64,000 bases of DNA. It comes from Ascoidea asiatica (Eukaryota; Ascomycota; Saccharomycetes; Ascoideales; Ascoideaceae). The DNA is taken from the NCBI GenBank assembly GCA_001600695.1, contig BCKQ01000009.1, forward strand, positions 186,001-250,000, written 5' to 3'. Every line of letters begins with the position of its first letter. Position 1 is the first letter of the stretch. The translations under genes and the position numbers were made by a program. Under the pieces are notes generated by a model that was not told the DNA's origin, searched no databases, and worked only from the letters and a program-made list of their open reading frames with translations. This document shows positions 29,801 through 40,186 of this stretch, piece after piece.

Positions 29801-32800
29801 TAATGAATTCAGCATCAATATCCGTTCCACTTATGTCAACTTCTCTACCTCTAATAAGAACATAAACAGGTTCCCTTGGTGTAGTTTGCTGGGTTTCTGC
29901 TAACTGTTGGCGTATTCTCTCTTCTTCCTCTTTTCTTTTCCTTTCTTGCTCTTCTGCTCTCTTTCTTCGAAGCTCCATTGCGTCCTCTAATCTTTTTCTT
30001 TCCATTTCTCTTTTTGCTTCAGCTAATTCAAAACTAGAATCAAATATTTTGTTGATAATCTCAGGGATCACTCTTTTAGCCTCGGAAGCACAGTTTTTGT
30101 AAAGAATAATAGCTGATTCCTTCCATCTCTCTGTAGTTGGTTTTAATGTAAATAACGGAACTTTTTCCGGCTTTCGTACACTATAACGATAACGAGTGAG
30201 GTTCATTAATGGCTCACCATTATCGGCACCAAATATTTCATGTCTGAAGTTGGGAATATTTCTTCTACTCATTATTCTTTCAGCTATCTCAAAAAACTCA
30301 TTTAACGTATTGTGATAAACATCAGGAGCTCCTCTTGTATGATTATAATGTCTGGTTCTTTCTAAATTATTTCTTAAAAATTCATTGCTAGCAAAAATAT
30401 TTAAGTCGGAATGTGGAAAATCAGAAAATTCGGAGATATCTGAATTTTCTTCCAAATCATCAATATCTTCCTCGTCATCATCTTCTTCTTCCTCCTCCTC
30501 GTGCGAGATTCCAAAACGGATCTGTCGTTCATCTTCATCTTCAGATTGAAAATCTGTTGCCATAGGATCAAAAAAGGCATCTCCTGAATTATTTATAGTT
30601 GTCCAATCTTCATACATTTCTACACTTGCATTATCGCCTTGGGAATCAGAAAGAACATCAGCACTTCCAACTACCCTTTCCCAATCGTTGTCAGGAGAAA
30701 GTCCCTCAGATCCAGGTTCATGATCATGCTCAATTTGGATTTCAACTTCAACATTCTCACCACTTCCATTATCAGAATTATCTAAATCAATAGACTCAAC
30801 AATATCATCGTCATCAATTGTTTCACCTATCATTTCAATATCGCTTCCTTCAGATTCCTCATCTAAGGCAATATCCATTTCAGAATCAGAACTGGAATCA
30901 TAGACGCTTTCTTCTTCATCTAGCTCATCATCTTCATCGTCATCACCATCATTTTCGCTATCAAAATCATTCTCCAAATCACTATCATCTTCCGAATTAT
31001 TACTGTTAAAATCGTACATACCCAAGGTTGAATTTCGAAAATTGTTTCTAGTATCATTTGAATGCTCATCCGCGGATTCAACTTCTTCTTCAATTTCAGT
31101 GTCTGCTGAAATTTCAGGTCTGAACAAATCTTGATGCTTAGTTTTAATTTTTCCCAAATTAGTCAATGGTTTAAAAGACTCTTCCATGAACTCTTTGATA
31201 TGAGGGAAATTTAGATCAATAGAAGATATCACAGAAGTAATTTGGTTCATTATGCCTTTCTCTATCATTGCTTTACCAATATAATATGCATCAAGCTTTG
31301 TTGAGTTATCATCCAAGCAGCATTCAAAAATCTTTCCAAAAGAGGGTGCTAATAAGCAACTACATAACTCGAATAAGTTGATTATTTTTCCGTAACGAAC
31401 TTCGGCTACCTGCTTGTTTGATATAGTATCTTTCAATGCCTTAGATAAATATTCCATGAATTGTTTTCTGATGCCTGACATCAATGAGTCTTCCTTCTTT
31501 CCATCTGGTTCATTTGTATCTTCAGTGAATGGTGATGAGACTAACGAAAATAAGACAAGCTGAGAAAGTTGACTCACTGCCTTTCTTTTAATCAACTCTC
31601 GAGAATTCTGTTTTGAGAACATATTGGTACAAATTAATTTATGTAAAAAAAAATTGATAGATGTTGAATGAAACTTGATGCTTTTTTGCTGTTGATTTCT
31701 AGAATAAGTCATAAATTCAACTTTAGCTTGCCTGTATGACGAAAGAAGTTCAATGATACAATATATTAGAAACATTATATAATCAAAATCTGTGTTCTTT
31801 GGCGAATCCTTTGAATTTGAAGAATCATTATTTGCATCATTAGATATATCTACCCATTTATCATTCAATGTAGTACTCATAATTTCTGTTAGTAGTACAG
31901 TCATCAACCCAATAGGATGGTCCATTTTATCTTCTGAGTCCGGATCAATCATTTGAATATCATCCTTGTTCTCTTCGAGACAGTAAACTTTAGTATTGTC
32001 AAGAGATTTCCTGCAATTTTCTAATCTAGCATTTGCTGTAATGCAACTAACAAAAATTTTTGGATCTCTTAGAGTAATAGCTGCATTCTCGGAAATAAGA
32101 GAATTTAAATCTGTCAGCTTTGGAGACGTTGAATCTGACGACCTAAATTTATGGGCTTTTGTAAACACTTCATTCAATTTTTTATTGATTATACCTTTTA
32201 TAAAATCAGGGGTCTCATAAAATTTTCTAATTAATCCCAAAACATTAATTTTTAGACTACTGCAACTTTCAGAATCATTGAACTTGTAAACAGACTTAAT
32301 TAGAAAATTGACAATAGGCGCATTGTAGATCAATGTATAATTTTCATATTTTTGGCAATAGACGATCAAAAGTTTTGTTACAGCCAAAGCTGTGTCTACA
32401 TTTTCGATATTTGAAATGTTCAATAATCTCTTTAAAATTGACCTTTCAATATCTGGAGATAAACTAACATTACCTCTAGAACATACAAATAACCTAAATG
32501 TTGTAGGCATATTTAATTTATCGACTTCTGGAAGAATAGAGTAAGAATAAATCTTTGTGTAAATATTTAAAGCAGATGGTACCCAAGGAGAATTGATTAT
32601 TTCAGGTTTAAAAGCATCATCGAAAATTTTGATATATTTATCAGCCAAATCATTTGATAATTTAAGAGTTTGATCACTTTCGCATAACGATAAAAACAAC
32701 ATTAACATTGGGGAAAGCCTATCTTTCACCTTAAGAGCATCTAAGTCAGAAAAAAGAGACGTTATTATCATTAGTAGCATGTGAAGCATTCCACCATCTT

Positions 32801-35800
32801 GGCTTTCGAGAACATTAGTACTCTCAAGATATGGTTCAATACTGTTTATAAGATCGGCCAAATTTGCAACAGAAGAAGGGTAGTTTTGAGTTAAATTTAG
32901 CCATTGATCCAATATTTTTTTAAACCACTCTTCTCTTAAAGTTTTCAAGTGGATTAAAGAGTCATAAGAATCAAACTGTGGTTTTATTGGAAAATAAATA
33001 GGAGAAAAATAAGGTAGTTTTATTGCTTTCAAACAAATTTCCACCCATTCCTCTTTTGGTATATCAAAACCTTCAGGAGGTTTCTCCAATTTTAGAGGAA
33101 ATAATTCATTTTCTGTGATTTTAAGGAATTTCCTTGCTAATTCTTCTTTTAATCCAATCAAGCCCATATATTCAATCTTACTTTGTATTCCGTCAACATT
33201 TTTCCAGCTGAATGGATAAAGACGACTGTTTTTTGGATCTTCAGGAAATCCTGAATCTCCGCTTATATCGAATAAATATTTTGAAATACCAAAAATATAT
33301 TCATTGATTTTATCAGTTAAATTTAAATTTCCATTTTCTAAAGATGTAGACTTTTGTGGTTTTAAAATTTTTATAATTACTCCAAATGCAAACAATCTAG
33401 ACTGTATTAAAAATCTCTCTGTTAGCTTGCCACAATTAGAAATAGTTTTATTCTTTCCATTACCATGAAGATCAAGAGTGAAAGGAACTGATCCTAATTT
33501 ATCTTTACAAACTATGTTCTGTATAAATGATAAACATTTTGTTATTAATCCAGTTCTCAAACTTTCAGAATTATAGAGAATATATTTAACCTTGCTATAT
33601 TTGACAGTTAAGCTTGTATCAAGACTGCGTAACTGAGACCAAGATTTCAATAAAATTTTCTTTAATTTTATAAAACCATCATATTGCATAAAACAGATAC
33701 CAGTTGTTGTTTCTAATTTTGATTTTGCAAAAAGAACACAATCAATGAAAGATATTATAACAAGCGCATAGGCTTCGTTATATAAAGCATTAGCGTGTTC
33801 TTTAAAATCAAGCATTAAAGATAAATTTTCTCCTATAGCTTGAGAAATTCTAATAGACCGCATACGATAATCTTGAAGTTGATTTTGCTCAGATTTTCTA
33901 GTACTCATAGACAATGAACTAAGTCTTCTGATAATTTCAGTAATTGATGATTGGATACTACCAATAATAGTTCGGATTTGAAGCGTATTTTTGAACCTAG
34001 CATCTTTCTGATCTACTTGATCTTTTAATTTTTGTTTTTCCGATAAAGCTAATGGTTCACTCATATAAATCTGTGAGGAAGAATATGGAGCTCTCTCAAA
34101 AATAATTGTAAAATCTAATAATATTTCAGGTATATTATTTTTAAGATTTAAATCTTCTTTGATACAACTTCCATATAAATTCAAAATTATCAGAACGAAT
34201 TTACATCCTGCATCAGAAGAAAATACCTTTACTAATTGATTTGATTTTAAAGTATTTTCAAGGACAGTTAAGTTTGTGTTAGAATACTTTGATAAACAAT
34301 TTAATAGCATTCCTGCTTTATTTAACTTTCTAAGAAAAATTGTACCTTCAGCACTATTTTTTTCAAATTTTGTAAAAAAAGATTGTTCAATTGAGCACTC
34401 ATTTATTACAAACTCATTAATATCTTCCAACGAATTCATTGTTTTTTCTAATAAGATATCTAAAGCAGTATCATCTTTAAATTGAATTAATAACTCGACA
34501 AGAGAAGAATGAAAATAATTAAAAGGAAATTCTTCAACTACTAATAAATTGATCCAATCTTCAAATTTTATTGCTTCATATAAAGATTTCCAAGAAGTAC
34601 TTCTTTCAAATAATGCAGATACACATGAAGTTGTTAAATCAATGAAACTTGTTTCATCTCCTTGATCTTCTTTAATTAAAAGTTCTCCTTCAGTTGATTT
34701 GAAATCATCATTTTTTGAATAAAAAAGTGAACCATTTTTTGAATGATAATATTGAATACCTTTCAATTGCTTTTTAGTTAATATTGGTATTTCTTTAACA
34801 ATTCTAGTCATTTGCTCTAAAACTAATGGTTTTAAATCAGGATAATGTCTTGATAATTCATCAAGTTGAGTACCAGTGAAAGATGGAGGTGAATAAGCGT
34901 AATAATCTTTAACTTGTAATTCTTTTGTATATTCTAAATTATAGAAAATTAAATCAACAGTTTTTTTAATAATTTTTTCTTCTATTATTCTTTTAAGACC
35001 AACTTTATTTAAACAAATAGCTCCAATAACTTCAAATAAAGCATAAATTAAATCATAATCAGCTGCAAAAAAATCACTAAATTTATTAAAAATTATATCA
35101 ATTGTTTTTGATTCTGTTAATATTGGATAAGAGGTTGGTTCTTGATGAATAATTGAACTTATAATATTTAAAGTTATAGTTAAAATTTTTGGTTTAAATA
35201 AATGACAATTATTCATTATAATATTTAAAGATTCTAAAACTGGAGAATCAAATAAATTTCTCATTCTATCACCAGAATTTGATCTTATTAAATGATGAGT
35301 AAATTTTAATAATTCTTTTAAATGTTCTAATGAAGAAATTTTCAATATTCTTTTATCACAAATATCATTTTGACAATTGAATTCATTTAATTCTTTAATT
35401 AGAATTAAATCTTTATTAGATATGATAAAATTCAATTCATACCTTATTGCTTGAATTAATAAAATAAAACCTTTTCTTTCAATGAATGGAGTTATATTAT
35501 CTTGACTACCATCTATTAAAATTCTTATTAATCTTATTGCAGAAGTTATAGTTGTTTTATGTTGTAAAGATTGAATAGTAAAAAAATCTAATAAAGTTTG
35601 TAATAAACCTGCATTAGATAATAATGGAGCTAAAGATTTTGTTTCTAGAAAAATTCCAATTAATGAAAGAAATTTTGTATAACATAAATCAGAAGAAAAA
35701 GTATTATCATTTAAAACTAAATTACTTATATTAATTTGATTATTATTTGAAGGTAATAAAGAAGATGATGATGATGAAGAGGAAGATGTTGATGTTGATG

Positions 35801-37376
35801 TTGATGCTGTTAATGATAATGATAATGATGCAGAATTTGGTGTTGATATTGAAGAAGATGCTAAAGAAAATGGTTTTGATAAAGTAATTGAAGAAGAAGA
35901 TAATTTAATTTGTTTAAGTATTGAAGAAATTGAATAAAATAACATTCCATGACTAATATTACCATTCATTGCTTTAATAATTTGATCACCATGAATTTTT
36001 CTTAAAGCAATAGATTCTAAAGATAAAACAGCATCTATATAAAGATCTTCTTCAGTAAATTTATTTAAATCCATAATTAAATTACTACTTGGATTAATTA
36101 ATTGTACAATATTATCTAAAAATTGAAAATTTTTTTCAAATAAAAGAGTATTAATTATTGAAGGAGAATTCATTGAACAAGAAAAAGCAACGGATAAACA
36201 TTTAATTCTAACTAATTGTATACGTAAAATTTTTAAAGATTTTGAATTTGGATTATTAAAAGCTTTTGCAAAAATAGCATAATTTGCAAATGAAGACCAA
36301 TATTCATAAGGTATTTCTTTCATACCTTTATCAAAAATTTGTTGTAAAGATAATTTTTTAATTTCATGTTCAGATAAAATAAAATGACAAGCACCTTCTT
36401 TAATAATTAATTGATTTTTTTTCTTTAATTGTTTTTTTTTTGTTGTACTATTAGTAGTTTCATTTTCATTTTCATTTTCATTTGATAAATTATTTGATAA
36501 ACTATTTGATAAATTATTTGTTGGTTTTATAGGAGTATTTGGAGAAGTAATTGAATTTGAAATTGAAATTGGATTTGATTTTATTGAAGAATTAGGTAAA
36601 CTTTGTGGATTAAATTGAGATTTAATTGGAGTTGCAATATTTTGATTTTGAATTTGATTTTGAGTTGATTGTTTTGAATGAGATAATTTTGAATCAAAAT
36701 AAGAAAAATTTAAAGATTTCCAAGATTTTGGAATATTATTATAATTAATATAATCTAATAAAGATAAATTATTTGAACCAAATTGAAAAATTGGATTAAA
36801 ATAAGCTAATTGTAAAATTTTTTTTTTCATTTTATTATCAATTTTATTTAAAAATGAATCTCTTTTAATAAATTTATTTGCAATTAATATTGATAATCTT
36901 AAAGCTAATAATCTAATTGGAATTGAGATTGTATTAATTAAATTATAAATTGAAATTGAAGAAGAATATAATAATTTATTTGAACATAATGAATATAATT
37001 TAAATGATAAATTTAAAATTGAAGATAATAAAGATTGATGATAAGTATTAATTTCAATTAAATTAATTTTTTTATCTTTTTCATTAATATTATTATTATT
37101 AATATTATTATTTTCATTATTTGTTGTATTATTAATATTTTTTTTTTTATCATTTGAATTAACTGTTGATAAATTATAAATATCAATGACAGAAATTAAG
37201 ATTTTATCAAATCTATTTAATAATGGAATCCAATAAAATAAATTATTAAAAGTTAATATAGTACCATAATTCAATTTATTACAAGAATTTATTAATTCAT
37301 TTTCAGGTAAATTTGCTAAATTTTGAATTGAAGTATTTTGATATTCTTTTGTATATCTTTCATTATCAATAAGCAT
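26877..37376 (-). CDS. TOM1: HECT E3 ubiquitin ligase Tom1 (HUWE1 family)
   Basis: A 3499-residue HECT ligase, close in size to S. cerevisiae Tom1 (3268). It ubiquitinates excess ribosomal proteins and histones and affects mRNA export. The HECT domain occupies about 3120-3499, with the catalytic cysteine C3466 in LPSAHTCFNQLDLP and the terminal EGHEGFGFA expected of the family. Helical DUF908/DUF913-type repeats fill the first thousand residues. A strongly acidic tract (about 2140-2320) is followed by ubiquitin-binding motifs of the DUF4414 type (AEFIRALPDEMRYEV, PDFLNALPQEMQTEIL, about 2520-2565). It lies tail to tail with USA1, 269 bp apart. Low-complexity Ser/Thr and Asn runs occur near 65-105, 240-330 and 505-550. 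The start at MLIDNERY is the first ATG. Confidence 0.97.
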   Translation of the reverse strand: MLIDNERYTKEYQNTSIQNLANLPENELINSCNKLNYGTILTFNNLFYWIPLLNRFDKILISVIDIYNLSTVNSNDKKKNINNTTNNENNNINNNNINEKDKKINLIEINTYHQSLLSSILNLSFKLYSLCSNKLLYSSSISIYNLINTISIPIRLLALRLSILIANKFIKRDSFLNKIDNKMKKKILQLAYFNPIFQFGSNNLSLLDYINYNNIPKSWKSLNFSYFDSKLSHSKQSTQNQIQNQNIATPIKSQFNPQSLPNSSIKSNPISISNSITSPNTPIKPTNNLSNSLSNNLSNENENENETTNSTTKKKQLKKKNQLIIKEGACHFILSEHEIKKLSLQQIFDKGMKEIPYEYWSSFANYAIFAKAFNNPNSKSLKILRIQLVRIKCLSVAFSCSMNSPSIINTLLFEKNFQFLDNIVQLINPSSNLIMDLNKFTEEDLYIDAVLSLESIALRKIHGDQIIKAMNGNISHGMLFYSISSILKQIKLSSSSITLSKPFSLASSSISTPNSASLSLSLTASTSTSTSSSSSSSSSLLPSNNNQINISNLVLNDNTFSSDLCYTKFLSLIGIFLETKSLAPLLSNAGLLQTLLDFFTIQSLQHKTTITSAIRLIRILIDGSQDNITPFIERKGFILLIQAIRYELNFIISNKDLILIKELNEFNCQNDICDKRILKISSLEHLKELLKFTHHLIRSNSGDRMRNLFDSPVLESLNIIMNNCHLFKPKILTITLNIISSIIHQEPTSYPILTESKTIDIIFNKFSDFFAADYDLIYALFEVIGAICLNKVGLKRIIEEKIIKKTVDLIFYNLEYTKELQVKDYYAYSPPSFTGTQLDELSRHYPDLKPLVLEQMTRIVKEIPILTKKQLKGIQYYHSKNGSLFYSKNDDFKSTEGELLIKEDQGDETSFIDLTTSCVSALFERSTSWKSLYEAIKFEDWINLLVVEEFPFNYFHSSLVELLIQFKDDTALDILLEKTMNSLEDINEFVINECSIEQSFFTKFEKNSAEGTIFLRKLNKAGMLLNCLSKYSNTNLTVLENTLKSNQLVKVFSSDAGCKFVLIILNLYGSCIKEDLNLKNNIPEILLDFTIIFERAPYSSSQIYMSEPLALSEKQKLKDQVDQKDARFKNTLQIRTIIGSIQSSITEIIRRLSSLSMSTRKSEQNQLQDYRMRSIRISQAIGENLSLMLDFKEHANALYNEAYALVIISFIDCVLFAKSKLETTTGICFMQYDGFIKLKKILLKSWSQLRSLDTSLTVKYSKVKYILYNSESLRTGLITKCLSFIQNIVCKDKLGSVPFTLDLHGNGKNKTISNCGKLTERFLIQSRLFAFGVIIKILKPQKSTSLENGNLNLTDKINEYIFGISKYLFDISGDSGFPEDPKNSRLYPFSWKNVDGIQSKIEYMGLIGLKEELARKFLKITENELFPLKLEKPPEGFDIPKEEWVEICLKAIKLPYFSPIYFPIKPQFDSYDSLIHLKTLREEWFKKILDQWLNLTQNYPSSVANLADLINSIEPYLESTNVLESQDGGMLHMLLMIITSLFSDLDALKVKDRLSPMLMLFLSLCESDQTLKLSNDLADKYIKIFDDAFKPEIINSPWVPSALNIYTKIYSYSILPEVDKLNMPTTFRLFVCSRGNVSLSPDIERSILKRLLNISNIENVDTALAVTKLLIVYCQKYENYTLIYNAPIVNFLIKSVYKFNDSESCSSLKINVLGLIRKFYETPDFIKGIINKKLNEVFTKAHKFRSSDSTSPKLTDLNSLISENAAITLRDPKIFVSCITANARLENCRKSLDNTKVYCLEENKDDIQMIDPDSEDKMDHPIGLMTVLLTEIMSTTLNDKWVDISNDANNDSSNSKDSPKNTDFDYIMFLIYCIIELLSSYRQAKVEFMTYSRNQQQKSIKFHSTSINFFLHKLICTNMFSKQNSRELIKRKAVSQLSQLVLFSLVSSPFTEDTNEPDGKKEDSLMSGIRKQFMEYLSKALKDTISNKQVAEVRYGKIINLFELCSCLLAPSFGKIFECCLDDNSTKLDAYYIGKAMIEKGIMNQITSVISSIDLNFPHIKEFMEESFKPLTNLGKIKTKHQDLFRPEISADTEIEEEVESADEHSNDTRNNFRNSTLGMYDFNSNNSEDDSDLENDFDSENDGDDDEDDELDEEESVYDSSSDSEMDIALDEESEGSDIEMIGETIDDDDIVESIDLDNSDNGSGENVEVEIQIEHDHEPGSEGLSPDNDWERVVGSADVLSDSQGDNASVEMYEDWTTINNSGDAFFDPMATDFQSEDEDERQIRFGISHEEEEEEDDDEEDIDDLEENSDISEFSDFPHSDLNIFASNEFLRNNLERTRHYNHTRGAPDVYHNTLNEFFEIAERIMSRRNIPNFRHEIFGADNGEPLMNLTRYRYSVRKPEKVPLFTLKPTTERWKESAIILYKNCASEAKRVIPEIINKIFDSSFELAEAKREMERKRLEDAMELRRKRAEEQERKRKEEEERIRQQLAETQQTTPREPVYVLIRGREVDISGTDIDAEFIRALPDEMRYEVFTSHISQRRLEAVTSGNSTVGGIDPDFLNALPQEMQTEILDQETAFVERERYIRPFENDSEHEEAEHHTDAEEEPKEVEPVEKKKRSYYSPLIDKSGIFAMTRFLFFPLTKESSDSFYGIFQYICYNRQTRMEFICILLSLLQDAFTDQKSLERAFVSVSYRSKFCFPSTAKENKTIPVLTPTLIKDSILPQFPLTSNPLTVANQVLYAIYQLFKFYPSLRYFFLTNIESSVNLRLFHNKHSSDILLKYPVDALFGLLKRPSLKDDPSLLKTLSNIFDMVTQPLKSIKIKEDEKKKQLEEEKKKKSDEEKTQPDGEVSNGEKNETSDTQTGTSESKSVKNKKESSEKSKLSVLPAITEDNMKGIVVILISEVCSSGKTFQRTLNSLKNLCYLPNGRSILTDELSNLSKKLSRSLISDITQLSKTIDSASGKEELNGSVLTKFVEANSDQTKLVRALTALDYLNLPSENLSFDYATLDLGHLWAALGDCLSKLELRKSFTHVSTILLPLIEALMVVCKTKDVKDVKEKDTKYESIVHDFSKEPLEKLFFFFTDQHKTILNQMVRTNPKLMSGPFSLLVKNPRALEFDNKKVYFDRQLHSQYPSHRTLPVVVSRDNVFLDSFKVLFYKNRDDLRASKLDIRFRGEAGVDAGGLTREWYQVLSRQMFNPDYALFTPVASDKTTFHPNRTSGINPEHLSFFKFIGTIIGKAIFDGCFLDCHFSRALYKSLLGRKVSIKDMENLDPEYYKSVEWILNNDITDILTETFSIETDDFGITKVFDLIPNGRNIPLTNENKKDYVQKVIEFRLQTSVKEQIDNFLIGFYEIIPKELVSILNEQELELLISGLPYIDVDDWKNNTIYKNFSPSNAVIQWFWRAVKSFDKEQRAKLLQFVTGTSKVPLEGFGKLSGVNGAQKFSIHRDYGTADRLPSAHTCFNQLDLPQYETYESLRGSLLLAITEGHEGFGFA

Positions 37377-37431
37377 ATTGTATTATATTGGATTATTATA
37401 GTATAGTATGGTAAGGTATAGAATGAAATGG

Positions 37432-37480
37432 TATATTATATTATATTATATTATATTATATTATATTATATTATATTATT
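37432..37480. repeat. ATTAT pentanucleotide microsatellite
   Basis: About ten uninterrupted 5-bp units lie 55-105 bp upstream of the TOM1 start. The period is not a multiple of three, in keeping with a non-coding position. Confidence 0.9.
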
Positions 37481-37609
37481 AAACATAAAATTGAGTATAT
37501 ATTTAAATATACTTAAATTGGATCAGTTTTTTTTTCTTCTTCTTTTTTTTTTTTTTTCTGAAAAGGATTTGAATTAGATATTTGTAAAAAAGATATATGA
37601 TTTATATTA

Positions 37610-37610
<1 letters not shown>

Positions 37611-37646
<36 letters not shown>
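37611..37646. repeat. TTGA tetranucleotide microsatellite
   Basis: Nine perfect TTGA units lie in the TOM1 promoter region. Confidence 0.92.
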
Positions 37647-37648
<2 letters not shown>

Positions 37649-38000
37649 TGATTTGAATTTGAATAGGGATATTAGAATAATATATAAATCAATAATTTTT
37701 AATCAATGAATTAATGGAATATATTAGGATATAGATTGAAGAATAGAATAAAGTAATATAAATATATCAATAAAGCAATAGATCAATATCTCCTTGACAT
37801 GTATTGATAACTCTTGATGATATTGATGATATTGATATTATTGATATTGAACTGTTGTATCAATATTGTTTTATCTTATTGATATATTATTTATCTTATT
37901 ATCTTACTATCTTAGTATCTTATTATCTTCTAGCTTGTATTGATAATATATTGATTTCATATATTCTGATTATACAAATACTGTATTGTATTAATGGAGT

Positions 38001-38070
38001 ATTATAATATTAGTATTATAATATTAGTATTATAATATTAGTATTATAATATTAGTATTATAATATTAGT
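38001..38070. repeat. Five exact copies of a 14-bp tandem repeat
   Basis: The unit ATTATAATATTAGT is repeated five times without a mismatch. Each unit contains TATTATAATA-like dyad symmetry. Perfect identity of all copies indicates a recent expansion. Confidence 0.95.
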
Positions 38071-38592
38071 AGTACTATTGCATACATCCCTTACATCACT
38101 TACACACAGAGCATACATGGCACTGGTAAAGTTAGTGTGGACTGAAGAGCAGAAGCAATTGCTCTTCCACGGCCTTCCACGCCCACACCCACAGCACTGG
38201 TCCATCTCAGAAACTGGCCACAGGAATGGTACAGAAGTGGAGAAGCCGGTCAGGTGACAGCGCCGAGTCACCTGAGCAACGGGGTCTGTGTCCAGTGAAG
38301 CCCAGCCCAGAAGGAAGGAAGTGGCAGACGGATTGAGGATTTCTATCCCGGTGCACTGCGTTCAAGCCCTGCAACAGCAGTATATCAATCTATCGTTAAT
38401 GAAGATCTGAAATAAACCATGTAACTATCTTCAAATGATCCATAATCCAATGCTTTTTCATTACTGATTAAAATTTATAATCGTAATCATCCAGAATATA
38501 AATATACAAAATGTCTAATTTTGATTGTTATTTTAAGTCTAATTCTCGTATTCTCTTATTCATATTATTAACTTCATAAAATTAATTTAAAA

Positions 38593-40032
38593 ATGTCCAA
38601 TGAAGAAACTAATGAAAATTATGAAAATAATGAAAATAATGAAAATAATGAAAATAATAATAAAATTTTATCTGTACCTGATAATGAAGTTATAAATCTT
38701 TTTAAAGGTTATCCATCACCATCTTTATTACCAAGAATTGAAATTCTTGAAGCTACAAAATCTCTTTTAATACCTGAATTTAGAATTTGGGATAATCAAG
38801 AAGAAAATAAACATCCTTTATTATATGGTACTGATCAAGGTGCATTTTGGGTTAGACAACAAATTTCAAATTGGAATAATGAAAATTTTAATTTAAATCC
38901 TAATCTTAATTTTAATTCAAATATAATATCAAAACCTGATTTTATAAATTTAACTGCCGGTGCAAGTTATGGTATATTAAATATACTTTTACAAACTTCT
39001 TTACCACATACTAATTTCACAAAACAAGCTTTTATAATATCTCCAACTTATTTTTTAATTAATGATGCTTTTATTGATGCTGGTTTTAAAAATAAAATTA
39101 CTTCAATTAATGAATTATCAAATGGTGATTATGATTTAATAACTCTTGAAAATAAATTATCTTATTTTGAAAATATTAACCCGAGTAATGATAATTCAAA
39201 TTGTATACAAGATGATAATAGAAATTTTAAAAAAATTTATAAATATATATTTTATTGTGTTCCTGATTTTTCAAATCCTTCTGGTAATTCATTATCTGAA
39301 TCTCAAAGATTAAAATTAATTAAAATTGCAAGAAAATATGATATGTTAATAATAACTGATGATGTTTATGATCTTTTAAATTATTCTTTATCAAATATAA
39401 GACAAAAAAGAATGATATATTTAGATAGAGAATCTTTACCTTTTAAAGATGAAAAAAAAAATTTATATATAAATTCTTTTGGTAATGTTATTTCAAATGC
39501 TTCATTTTCTAAAATTATTGGTCCTGGTTTAAGAATTGGTTATCAAGAATCAATAAATTCAAATTTAGTTTTTCAATTATCTCAAGGTGGTGCAAATAAA
39601 TCTGGTGGTACACCTGCTCAATTTAATTCTTTTATTGCAGGAATTTTAATTAATAATAAAAAAATTAATAATATAATTTTAAATTTAAATAAAACTTATA
39701 AAAAAAGATCAATTTTTTTAATAAATTTAATTAAAATTTATTTACCAAAATTTACAAAATTTTCTGGTGGTTATGGAGGTTATTTTTTTTGGATTAAAAC
39801 TCCAGATATTATAAATTTAAAAAAAATTACAAATATTTTAAAAGATAAAAAAATTATAATTGCAAATGGTGAAAATTTTGAAGTTACTGGTGATAATAAT
39901 TTTAATAATCTTGGTAAAAATTTCACAAGAATCTCTTTAAGTTATTCTGATGAATCAAAATTAAAATTAGCTTTTCAAATTTGGGGTCAAACAATCAAAC
40001 AAGAATATCCAAACATAGAATTCAACACATGA
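38593..40032 (+). CDS. PLP-dependent aminotransferase, YER152C-like
   Basis: A 479-residue fold-type I aminotransferase. Motifs in order: NLFKGYPSPSLLPR near residue 33, AGASYGILNILLQ (cofactor phosphate region), YIFYCVPDFSNPSGNSLS, ITDDVYDLLNY, and the Schiff-base lysine K307 in SFSKIIGPGLRIGY. The NLFKGxPSxxLLPR start and the HPLLYGTDQGAFWVR block resemble S. cerevisiae YER152C, reported to have 2-aminoadipate transaminase activity, and the Aro8-like/MocR-type group. The N-terminus has an acidic ENNENNE repeat. Substrate cannot be read from sequence. The next gene on the same strand is FAU1, 154 bp downstream. Confidence 0.85.
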   Translation: MSNEETNENYENNENNENNENNNKILSVPDNEVINLFKGYPSPSLLPRIEILEATKSLLIPEFRIWDNQEENKHPLLYGTDQGAFWVRQQISNWNNENFNLNPNLNFNSNIISKPDFINLTAGASYGILNILLQTSLPHTNFTKQAFIISPTYFLINDAFIDAGFKNKITSINELSNGDYDLITLENKLSYFENINPSNDNSNCIQDDNRNFKKIYKYIFYCVPDFSNPSGNSLSESQRLKLIKIARKYDMLIITDDVYDLLNYSLSNIRQKRMIYLDRESLPFKDEKKNLYINSFGNVISNASFSKIIGPGLRIGYQESINSNLVFQLSQGGANKSGGTPAQFNSFIAGILINNKKINNIILNLNKTYKKRSIFLINLIKIYLPKFTKFSGGYGGYFFWIKTPDIINLKKITNILKDKKIIIANGENFEVTGDNNFNNLGKNFTRISLSYSDESKLKLAFQIWGQTIKQEYPNIEFNT

Positions 40033-40186
40033 TCAAAGCAGGCATTGGTACCATTGCAGTGGTATATCCTGCAATTTTATATATCTCATGTAAACAAATA
40101 AATAAACAAATAAATAAATAAATAAATAAACAAACAAGTAAATGAGTTAATGAGTTAATGAGTTAATAGACTATTGATTTAGAATA

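Larger units (their letters stand above)
37377..38592. other. TOM1/aminotransferase divergent spacer rich in microsatellites
   Basis: A 1.2-kb divergent intergenic region. It starts with pentamer ATTAT repeats (about 37432-37480), then T-rich sequence, nine TTGA units (37611-37646), and a cluster of TATTGATAT-like repeats. Five exact copies of a 14-mer follow at 38001-38070. The block from 38090 to 38370 is abruptly GC-richer, with no conserved ORF and no foldable tRNA. The last 200 bp are an AT-rich leader for the aminotransferase. Confidence 0.55.

Noticed and set aside
38044-38271. 75-codon Cys-rich minus-strand frame in the GC-rich island
   Set aside because: It depends on the island's local composition and runs into the 14-mer repeat; no homologue or ordered cysteine pattern recognised.
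38330-38390. tRNA-like GTTCAAGCC near 38360
   Set aside because: The T-arm pairing fails beyond the first base pair and there is no cloverleaf upstream.
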